Assembly: GCA_012270625.1 (NCBI GenBank)
Contig: JAAXHZ010000046.1
Span: forward strand, 7,005-13,644
DNA: 6,640 nt
From: Dehalococcoidia bacterium
GTDB lineage: Bacteria > Chloroflexota > Dehalococcoidia > SAR202 > UBA11138
Reading direction: 5' to 3'
A program made the position numbers and the translations under genes. Shown here one piece after another: positions 1 to 5,234 of the stretch. The notes beneath the pieces are model-generated. The model was not told the origin of the DNA. It searched no databases and saw nothing but the letters and a program-made list of their open reading frames with translations. Within the stretch, counting starts at the first letter, position 1; each line of letters opens with the position of its first letter.

Positions 1-353
1 ACGCTCGACGACGATGAGTACACGACCCTGCCTACACCATTCTCCCGCGCCGCCTGCAGCACGTTCAGCGTGCCGTTCACATTGACCTCGTGTGTGCCGA
101 CAGGGTCGTCAATCGACCGAGGCACACGCGCCCAGGCTGCCGTGTGGAACACACAGTCCGCTCCCTCAGTGGCCGATGTGACGAGATCGAGGTCCGTCAC
201 CGATCCTTCGACCAGCGTAGCCGCCGGATTGACACCCCTTCCCTTGTTCGTCGAGAGGTCGTCCACCACCACGACGTCATGACCAAGACCCAAGAGCCTG
301 TCCACAAGGTGCGAGCCAATAAACCCGCATCCGCCAGTAACGACGTATTTCAT
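1..353 (-). CDS. NAD-dependent sugar-nucleotide epimerase/dehydratase (extended SDR, GalE/WbpP-like), N-terminal part
   Basis: Partial gene: it starts at ATG 353-351 and runs off the left edge, leaving 117 whole codons. Translation begins MKYVVTGGCGFIGSHL, the Rossmann NAD(P)-binding GxxGxxG motif of extended short-chain dehydrogenases (G7, G10, G13). The second beta strand ends in VVVVDDLS (D31/D32), the acidic residues that usually select NAD. Further on are HTAAWARVPRSI and EVNVNGTLNVLQAAR, typical of UDP-hexose 4-epimerases of the GalE/WbpP group, and the fragment ends at YSSSSS, the active-site serine strand. The catalytic YxxxK lies outside the window, so substrate (UDP-Glc, UDP-GlcNAc or uronic form) cannot be decided. 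An AGGAGG sits 11 bases before the ATG. It is divergent from the ABC exporter and probably supplies a sugar nucleotide to the same cytoplasmic glycan pathway. Family assignment is secure; the exact enzyme is not. Confidence 0.9.
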   Translation of the reverse strand, partial: MKYVVTGGCGFIGSHLVDRLLGLGHDVVVVDDLSTNKGRGVNPAATLVEGSVTDLDLVTSATEGADCVFHTAAWARVPRSIDDPVGTHEVNVNGTLNVLQAARENGVGRVVYSSSSS

Positions 354-454
354 GTCTAGAGATGCCTCCTGAAGAGGGACAGAAAGCGAATATCAAACAC
401 GGAAGTCATGCTAACATACCATCGGTGGTCAACCCAGACTTGCAGCAATAGCCC
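354..454. promoter_or_regulatory. Divergent intergenic region between epimerase and ABC exporter genes
   Basis: These 101 bases must carry the starts of two divergent transcription units. It is locally more AT-rich than the genes. On the plus strand TGCTAACAT (409-417) resembles an extended -10 box, but there is no good -35 hexamer 17 bases upstream. On the minus strand TGATATTCG is an equally weak candidate. The exporter start at 455 has no recognisable Shine-Dalgarno. Promoter locations are therefore only suggested. Confidence 0.35.
365..370 (-). promoter_or_regulatory. Shine-Dalgarno site of the epimerase gene
   Basis: On the minus strand this reads AGGAGG, a full match to the anti-16S consensus. 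It is separated from the ATG at 353 by 11 bases, slightly longer than optimal. It supports this start, as does the conserved nucleotide-binding strand that begins right after the methionine. Confidence 0.7.
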
Positions 455-2275
455 ATGAGGGATTTCGCCTACGTAATTCGATATCTGTACTCAGCCCTGC
501 GCTGGCGGCTGTTCGTCTGGCTCATGCTGATCGTTCTGTCATCGGTGCTGGAGGGCGTCACTCTCGGGCTGTTCCTGCCGATAATAGCCGGTGCCGACTC
601 CGACGCGCCCCTGCAGCGGCTGTTTACGACCGCATTCGACTATGTCGGCATCCAGTACACCCTGCCGCTCGCTCTTGGAGCGATGATCGCCCTCTACGCG
701 CTCAGAACCGCGCTGGTAGTGACTCAGGAGATATTCGTCGCCAGGCAGATCGCCGGCCTCATGGTCCAGATTAAGTCGAAGATGGTCGGCCAGCTTCTCC
801 GAGCCGACTACCAGTACTTCACGAAACGGGGCGTCGGATTCTTCAATAACGCTGCCACCGTCGAGTTCACCAACCTCACCAACGCCTTCGACCGCTGTAC
901 TCGAGCGACGGTGGCAGCCGGCTTCACCGTTACCTACGTCGCGCTGGCGCTGGTCGTCAATCCGGTGTTGGCTGTCGCTTTCATTGTCTTCGCGGTGCCC
1001 GCGTACTTCCTGCTCAGAGCCGTCTTCCGAATTGTCCAGCGCGTCTCGATTCTTAACACCGAAAACAACTCCCTTCTCCAGTCCCACCTGATCCAGACAC
1101 TCAACGGCTTCAAGTACTTCAAGGCGACCGCCTCCACAACTGGGATATGGCGGGCGGTTTCGTCTGCCATCCGCGAGCAGGGGCGCCTGCTCTACGATCA
1201 GCGCCGCCTGGAGTCGCTTGTGCGCAACGGAATAGACCTGCTGACAGTTCTGCTCATCGCTGTGCTGCTGCTGTACTACGTCGAGGTCGTGGGCACAGCC
1301 TTCGTGGAGATGGTGTTCGTGCTGGTTATTCTGCGCCGCACGGTGTCGTTCGCGCAGACTGCCCAGAGGTCGTTCCAGCAGTTCCTGGACTTCTCTGGAA
1401 GCATCAGGCTGTTCCGGGGACTGGAAGTCGAGCTGTCCGAAAACGAAGAGGTATTTGAGACAGGCTCCGTGTCGCCGGACTTCGATCTGCCCATCCGACT
1501 GGACAACGTCTCATTCAGGTACGATGGATCGGAGCCGGTTCTTGACAGCGTCAGCCTCGTGATACCACCCAGGCGCAAGGTGGCATTCGTCGGCGCGTCG
1601 GGAGCTGGAAAGACGACGCTCGCCACCCTTCTCACAGGGATACTCCGCCCGACGTCCGGCGTGATTTCGATTGGAGGCATCCCGTACAGCCGGATCGACC
1701 AGGACAGACTGCGGGAGGGGATCGGGTACGTCACCCAAGAGAGCGTGATATTCAACGACACGGTCCACAACAACGTGAGTCTCTGGGATGAACACAGTGG
1801 CTCCCTGGAGAAAGTCAGACCCGCGGCAAGAGCGGCCCACGCATCTGAGTTCGTCGAGGACCTTCCATACGGCTACGATACACTCCTCGGAGACAACGGG
1901 ATGAAAATATCGGGCGGACAGCGCCAGAGGGTCTCGATAGCGCGAGAGCTATATAAAGACGTGCGAGTCCTCATATTCGACGAGGGCACCAGCGCGCTGG
2001 ACACCGAGGCCGAGAGGATCATTCAGGAAAACATCGACGAGCTGCGGGAGAACACCACACTCATCCTGATCGCCCATCGGCTGTCCACCGTCAGGAACAG
2101 CGACATGATATTCGTGCTGGAGGACGGCAGAATCGTCGAGCAGGGCACTTACGACTATCTGTACGCAATGGGCGGCAGGTTCGCCGAGATGGTCGATCAG
2201 CAGGCCCTAAACAATGACTTTGGAACTAAGAGGGTGTTTCCAAAGGTGATTTCCCAAGGACCTCCTCTCCCTTGA
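455..2275 (+). CDS. ABC exporter half-transporter (MsbA/PglK-like, fused membrane and ATPase domains), lipid-linked glycan flippase candidate
   Basis: A 606-residue inner-membrane ABC exporter with membrane domain first and ATPase second; it would work as a homodimer. Hydrophobic segments lie near residues 18-44, 68-90, 152-191 and 258-293. The ATPase domain has A-loop Y356, Walker A GASGAGKTT (380-388, K386), Q-loop Q428, signature ISGGQ (485-489), Walker B VLIFDE (catalytic E510), D-loop SALD (513-516) and switch H541, so it should be active. The Walker B/D-loop junction reads DEGTSALD where DEATSALD is usual. The family exports lipids, lipid-linked oligosaccharides, peptides or drugs. A PglA-like glycosyltransferase downstream and an epimerase upstream point to a polyprenyl-linked glycan, as for PglK; this is inference. 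The last 14 residues (593-606) and the stop are encoded by a dispersed repeat, so the native C-terminus was probably replaced. The start has no clear Shine-Dalgarno but fits the family N-terminus. Confidence 0.93.
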   Translation: MRDFAYVIRYLYSALRWRLFVWLMLIVLSSVLEGVTLGLFLPIIAGADSDAPLQRLFTTAFDYVGIQYTLPLALGAMIALYALRTALVVTQEIFVARQIAGLMVQIKSKMVGQLLRADYQYFTKRGVGFFNNAATVEFTNLTNAFDRCTRATVAAGFTVTYVALALVVNPVLAVAFIVFAVPAYFLLRAVFRIVQRVSILNTENNSLLQSHLIQTLNGFKYFKATASTTGIWRAVSSAIREQGRLLYDQRRLESLVRNGIDLLTVLLIAVLLLYYVEVVGTAFVEMVFVLVILRRTVSFAQTAQRSFQQFLDFSGSIRLFRGLEVELSENEEVFETGSVSPDFDLPIRLDNVSFRYDGSEPVLDSVSLVIPPRRKVAFVGASGAGKTTLATLLTGILRPTSGVISIGGIPYSRIDQDRLREGIGYVTQESVIFNDTVHNNVSLWDEHSGSLEKVRPAARAAHASEFVEDLPYGYDTLLGDNGMKISGGQRQRVSIARELYKDVRVLIFDEGTSALDTEAERIIQENIDELRENTTLILIAHRLSTVRNSDMIFVLEDGRIVEQGTYDYLYAMGGRFAEMVDQQALNNDFGTKRVFPKVISQGPPLP

Positions 2276-2340
2276 GGGAGAGGATTGAGGTGAGGGTGAA
2301 AGCGCTGGCAGGGGACTCCCCCCTCATCCTGGCCTTCTCA
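2230..2340 (+). mobile_element. Right-truncated copy of a MITE-like repeat, overlapping the 3' end of the ABC exporter gene
   Basis: Bases 2230-2330 match 3616-3715 at all but two positions: A2260 in place of G3646, and one extra C in the C-run near 2320. The left terminal repeat GAGGGTGTTTCCAAA (2230-2244) is intact and is preceded by TAA, which fits a TNA target. Similarity fades after about 2340; the second hairpin and the right terminal repeat of the full copy are absent, so this copy is truncated or decayed. The first 46 bases are read as codons of the ABC exporter, including its TGA stop (2273-2275). The rest fills most of the 128-base gap before the glycosyltransferase. Confidence 0.8.
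2264..2283 (+). repeat. Perfect 8-bp hairpin inside repeat copy 1, stop codon in its loop
   Basis: CCTCTCCC, loop TTGA, GGGAGAGG. The TGA stop of the ABC exporter (2273-2275) occupies three of the four loop bases. No T-run follows, so this is not a standard intrinsic terminator. It may stabilise mRNA ends or simply be part of the element's fold. The same hairpin recurs at 3650-3669 in the full copy. Confidence 0.75.
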
Positions 2341-2403
2341 GCGGACGCTTCCGTAGATCGTCACCTGGAATTACTGACCGGCAGCACAAACTGAGCCGTA
2401 TCT

Positions 2404-3606
2404 ATGCCAGAGCGAACGACTCGACATGTCATGCCGTCCGCGGCAATCGTCTCGAACTCCGACACCAACATCTACCGCTTTCGCGCCCCCATCATGCGGA
2501 AGCTCCTGGATGCCGGCGTTCTGGTGTACGCCGTAGCGCCTCCGGGCCGCTTTGTGGCCGACATCGAGAGCATGGGAGTCGAATTCGTCCCCTGGAGCCT
2601 CAACCGCAGAAGCCTGAATCCATTTCTGGAGCTCGGGTCCCTCGTCGAGCTGATCAGGATTTATCGCCGTCTCAAGCCAAGTTTGGCTCAGCACTTCACG
2701 GTCAAGCCAAACGTGTACGGAGCCATAGCCGCCAGGATTGCGGGCGTGCCCCTCGTATTTGGAGGGGTCACTGGTCTGGGTACGGCGTTCGCGTCAGGCG
2801 GGACACTGCGTCCCATCCTCCGCTCATCCGTGACGCTCCTTTACCGGATTGCCACAGCGTTGAGCGACCGCGTGATCCTCCAGACTGAGCACGATGCCCG
2901 CCTTCTGTACGGGGAGTCATGCACCGAGAAGGCGCTGGTGATACGTGGCGGCTCCTCCGTTGACCTGGCCACTTTCAATCAGGATTCCGTGTCTTCTGCG
3001 GATCGCAGCAAGATCGAAGCAGACTTGGGAGTCCAGGCCGGCGACCTAGTGGTAACGATGGCCTCTCGTCTCCTGTACGACAAAGGCGTCTCTGAGTACG
3101 TCGAAGCCGCCAGAGCGCTCAGGTCCAAGCGGTCGGATACGCACTTCGTTCTGGCAGGGGAGAGAGATCCCGGCAATCGCGACTCGGTCACGAGCGACGA
3201 CCTCGACCAGTGGGTGAAAGAGCGCGACATTCTGTACGTCGGGTATCGCGACGATATGCCGCTGCTCTTGGTGACCTCGGACATCGTCGTGCTTCCCACG
3301 TACTATCCAGAAGGAATCCCCCGCGTCCTGATAGAAGCTGCCGCCATGTCCAGACCGATAGTATCGACCACGATACCCGGTGTCGCTGAGATCGTGGAAG
3401 ACGGCGTCAACGGCGCTCTCGTCCTACCTAGAAATGCAAATGCGCTCGCATCAGCTATCGAGGAGCTTCTGGACAACCCCAGTCTGCGATCCGAATACGG
3501 CGCGGCGGGCCGACTCAAAGCGGAAAGAGAGTACGATGATCGCGTTGTCGCCCAGAGATACGTTGAGGAGTATCAGAAAGCGTGGATGAAGGCCCGCTCT
3601 CGCTGA
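2404..3606 (+). CDS. GT4-family glycosyltransferase (PglA/CapM-like), glycan assembly
   Basis: A 400-residue GT-B fold retaining glycosyltransferase, close to the usual 370-400 length. The N-terminal acceptor half contains SNSDTNIYRFRAPIM (17-31), QHFTVKPNVYG (96-106) and GVTGLG (121-126), the pattern of PglA-type enzymes that add a HexNAc to a polyprenyl-diphosphate sugar. The C-terminal donor half has SRLLYDKG (221-228; R222 and K227 would bind the donor diphosphate) and the EX7E motif PEGIPRVLIE (E303, E311), followed by the usual PIVST and GVAEIVEDGVNG segments. No membrane-spanning segment or signal peptide is evident; it would act on the cytoplasmic membrane face. The start is uncertain: M1 (2404) and M10 (2431) both lack a Shine-Dalgarno, and family similarity begins at about residue 13, so M10 is credible. 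It lies 128 bases after the ABC exporter, probably co-transcribed. Donor and acceptor cannot be named from sequence alone. Confidence 0.92.
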   Translation: MPERTTRHVMPSAAIVSNSDTNIYRFRAPIMRKLLDAGVLVYAVAPPGRFVADIESMGVEFVPWSLNRRSLNPFLELGSLVELIRIYRRLKPSLAQHFTVKPNVYGAIAARIAGVPLVFGGVTGLGTAFASGGTLRPILRSSVTLLYRIATALSDRVILQTEHDARLLYGESCTEKALVIRGGSSVDLATFNQDSVSSADRSKIEADLGVQAGDLVVTMASRLLYDKGVSEYVEAARALRSKRSDTHFVLAGERDPGNRDSVTSDDLDQWVKERDILYVGYRDDMPLLLVTSDIVVLPTYYPEGIPRVLIEAAAMSRPIVSTTIPGVAEIVEDGVNGALVLPRNANALASAIEELLDNPSLRSEYGAAGRLKAEREYDDRVVAQRYVEEYQKAWMKARSR

Positions 3607-3615
3607 GGGGGTTTA

Positions 3616-3756
3616 GAGGGTGTTTCCAAAGGTGATTTCCCAAGGGCCTCCTCTCCCTTGAGGGAGAGGATTGAGGTGAGGGTGAAAGCGCTGGCAGGGG
3701 ACTCCCCCTCATCCTATCCTTCTCCCGCTGGGAGAAGGGATTTTAGAAACACTCTC
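3616..3756. mobile_element. Complete 141-base MITE-like element with terminal inverted repeats and TTA target duplication
   Basis: The left end is GAGGGTGTTTCCAAA (3616-3630). The right end read on the minus strand is GAGAGTGTTTCTAAA (3756-3742), a 13/15 match. It is flanked by TTA on both sides (3613-3615, 3757-3759). Inside are two hairpins, CCTCTCCC/GGGAGAGG (3650-3669) and CCTTCTCCC/GGGAGAAGG (3718-3738), each followed, when read inward from its own end, by an AGGAT(n)GAGG-like run, so the whole element is a long imperfect palindrome. It is too short to code for a transposase and must be moved in trans. The terminal repeats and TNA-type duplication resemble the IS5 family (IS427-like group); that assignment is from memory and tentative. 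It separates the convergent glycosyltransferase and rho genes. Confidence 0.82.
3718..3745 (+). terminator. Possible intrinsic terminator carried by the mobile element
   Basis: A 9-bp GC-rich stem, CCTTCTCCC (3718-3726), loop GCT and GGGAGAAGG (3730-3738), is followed by GATTTTAG on the plus strand. The short T-run could end transcription of the glycosyltransferase operon before it enters rho antisense. On the minus strand the hairpin has no T-run after it, so it would not be a classical terminator for rho. The T-run is short, hence moderate confidence. Confidence 0.4.
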
Positions 3757-5019
3757 TTAGATGTCCCGCCCCAGGTTCGTGAGAAACTCGGCGTTGTGCT
3801 TGGACTTGCGAAGATGTCCGAGCAGCTTTTCGGTGGACTCTCCAGGGTACTTTTCGTCCGACGAGATCATCGACACCATCCGGCGCAGCAGCCAGATCTG
3901 CTTGAGGGTGGCCTCGTCGAGCAGCAGTTCCTCCCGCCGTGTGCCGCTTCGCGCGATGTCGATTGACGGGTAGATCCTGCGCTCGGCCAGGCGCCGGTCG
4001 AGGTGGACCTCCATGTTGCCGGTGCCTTTGAACTCTTCGTAGATAACGTCGTCCATGCGGCTGCCGGTATCGACCAGACACGCCGCCAGAATGGTCATAC
4101 TGCCGCCCTCCTCGGTGTTGCGCGCCGCGCCGAAGAACTTCTTCGGTGGGTACAGAGCAACCGGGTCCATGCCGCCGGACAGCGTACGTCCGCTGGTCGG
4201 GACAGCGAGGTTGTAGGCCCTCGTGAGCCGCGTGATGCTGTCCAGCAGGATCAGCACGTCCGTACCCGCTTCCACCAGCCGCTTTGCCCGTTCTAGAACC
4301 ATCTCCGCGACCTTACAGTGGTCTTCCACCGGCTCGTCGAAGGTCGAGCTGTACACTTCGCCGTGGATCGAGCGCCGCATGTCGGTCACTTCCTCTGGAC
4401 GCTCACCGATGAGGGCCACCATGATATGCACGTCCGGGTGGTTTGCGGTGATGCCCGCGGCGATGTCCTTGAGAATCGAAGTCTTGCCCGCCTTCGGCGG
4501 CGACACGATCAGGCCGCGCTGTCCGCGTCCTATCGGGGCAAGCAAATCGATGAGACGTGTGGAGAGATTGCGGGGAGTGGTCTCTAGCTTCAGTCGCTCG
4601 ATCGGGAATATCGGTGTCAGACCTTCGAACTTCGGACGGTTGCGAGCCGAGTCCGGCTTGACACCGTTCACCTGCTCCACGCGGACGAGGCCGAAGTAGC
4701 GCTCGCCGTCCTTCGGAGGGCGCAACCTGCCGACCATGTGGTCGCCTGTCCTGAGTCCGAAGCGCCGGATCTGCGACTGTGACACGTACACGTCGCTCGC
4801 GCTGGAGGCGCCCGCGTCCTGTCTCAGGAATCCGTAACCGTCGTTGACGATCGACAGGATACCGGCAGCCGTGATCGGTCCCGTCTTTTCGGCAACCGCC
4901 TTGGCCACGCGCGTCACCAGGTCGTGACGCTTGTTCGAGCCGTTTTCGCTCGCTCCGAACTCTGTAGCAATGCGAACGAGCTCGTCGTTGGACTTGGTCA
5001 TAATCTCCGAGAGATTCAT
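3757..5019 (-). CDS. rho: Transcription termination factor Rho
   Basis: A 420-residue hexameric RNA-dependent ATPase that terminates transcription at C-rich sites; length matches E. coli Rho (419). Residues 1-45 form the Rho N-terminal helical domain (MNLSEIMTKSNDELV). Residues 50-120 are the OB-fold primary RNA-binding domain (DGYGFLRQ, DVYVSQSQIRRFGLRTGD, PPKDGERYFGLVRV). The ATPase core has Walker A PPKAGKTS (174-181), catalytic E206 in GERPEE, Walker B ending at D260 (LILLDSITR), the Q-loop region SGRTLSGGMDP (276-286), the R-loop EEFKGTGN (328-335) and the arginine finger in SGTRREE (R361). All expected motifs are present. The start at 5019 is chosen because GGAG lies 7 bases upstream and family similarity begins there; an upstream TTG (5109) would add 30 unrelated residues. 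The TAA stop coincides with the target duplication of the adjacent mobile element. pyrG lies upstream on the same strand. Confidence 0.97.
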   Translation of the reverse strand: MNLSEIMTKSNDELVRIATEFGASENGSNKRHDLVTRVAKAVAEKTGPITAAGILSIVNDGYGFLRQDAGASSASDVYVSQSQIRRFGLRTGDHMVGRLRPPKDGERYFGLVRVEQVNGVKPDSARNRPKFEGLTPIFPIERLKLETTPRNLSTRLIDLLAPIGRGQRGLIVSPPKAGKTSILKDIAAGITANHPDVHIMVALIGERPEEVTDMRRSIHGEVYSSTFDEPVEDHCKVAEMVLERAKRLVEAGTDVLILLDSITRLTRAYNLAVPTSGRTLSGGMDPVALYPPKKFFGAARNTEEGGSMTILAACLVDTGSRMDDVIYEEFKGTGNMEVHLDRRLAERRIYPSIDIARSGTRREELLLDEATLKQIWLLRRMVSMISSDEKYPGESTEKLLGHLRKSKHNAEFLTNLGRDI

Positions 5020-5026
5020 TGTTTTT

Positions 5027-5030
5027 CTCC
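5027..5030 (-). promoter_or_regulatory. Shine-Dalgarno site fixing the rho start
   Basis: The minus strand reads CGGAGAAAAACA before the ATG at 5019. GGAG with a 7-base A-rich spacer is near-optimal and favours this methionine over the TTG at 5109 that opens the longest frame. Confidence 0.75.
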
Positions 5031-5074
5031 GACGGATAGCATATTCAGACTCTCTGCGCTGGGGATTCAATCGC

Positions 5075-5097
5075 GTTGGTCTGTAGTGGTAGTGGTC
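5075..5097 (-). promoter_or_regulatory. C-rich, G-poor rut-like tract in the rho leader
   Basis: On the minus strand the rho leader contains GACCACTACCACTACAGACC and continues AAC: 10 C and 2 G in 23 bases, with evenly spaced CC/AC/TAC steps and little chance of base pairing. This is the composition of Rho utilisation sites. It lies 55-78 bases before the rho start codon. Known Rho autoregulation acts by termination in the rho leader, so an autoregulatory role is a reasonable inference, not shown. Confidence 0.4.
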
Positions 5098-5204
5098 GCA
5101 GCGCGCCAAACGGACCGGGGGCGGTGCGCTCGCAGCTTCGACGGCGATGTTAAAGGGTCTTTGCCGGAGAGCGTGGGAGGAAATCTAAGAACGGATCAGT
5201 AACG

Positions 5205-5234
5205 ATAGTATCACATATAAATGGGTTATTCCAA
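5205..5234 (-). promoter_or_regulatory. Candidate sigma-70-type promoter for rho
   Basis: On the minus strand TTGGAA (5234-5229) and TACTAT (5210-5205) are 18 bases apart, and TGA precedes the -10 (TGATACTAT), giving an extended -10. It begins directly after the pyrG stop codon. Transcription would start near 5198, leaving a leader of about 180 bases before rho. The region is clearly AT-rich compared with its surroundings. pyrG read-through is also possible. Confidence 0.5.

Larger units (their letters stand above)
5020..5204 (-). promoter_or_regulatory. rho leader (5' untranslated region)
   Basis: About 180 bases between the candidate promoter and the rho start. It contains a small ACCG-CCCC-CGGT hairpin (around 5113-5124), the rut-like C-rich tract and the rho Shine-Dalgarno. 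A frame open from TTG 5109 into rho exists but encodes nothing recognisable. No riboswitch or tRNA-like fold is evident by eye. Confidence 0.4.

Noticed and set aside
70..359. Small plus-strand frames of 70 and 89 residues
   Set aside because: Both are antisense to the epimerase, whose Rossmann motif and ribosome-binding site are clear on the minus strand.
539..1087. 182-residue minus-strand open frame
   Set aside because: It lies wholly inside the ABC exporter gene, has low-complexity charged composition and no recognisable domain; it is a shadow of the GC-rich coding strand.
2264..2283. Intrinsic terminator at the end of the ABC exporter gene
   Set aside because: The hairpin is perfect but no T-run follows, and the glycosyltransferase downstream is probably in the same transcript; it is better described as part of the repeat.
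3616..3756. CRISPR repeat or tRNA-like interpretation of the repeated hairpins
   Set aside because: Only two copies occur, 1.4 kb apart, with terminal inverted repeats and a target duplication; there is no regular spacer pattern or cloverleaf.
3658..3966. 102-residue plus-strand open frame starting in the mobile element
   Set aside because: It runs from the repeat hairpin into the antisense of rho; the start is in repeat sequence and the product resembles nothing known.
4223..4699. 158-residue plus-strand open frame
   Set aside because: Antisense to the Rho ATPase core, serine/arginine-rich as expected for a shadow frame.
5020..5109. 30-codon N-terminal extension of Rho from TTG 5109
   Set aside because: There is no family similarity, and a good GGAG site precedes the internal ATG at 5019 where normal Rho sequence begins.
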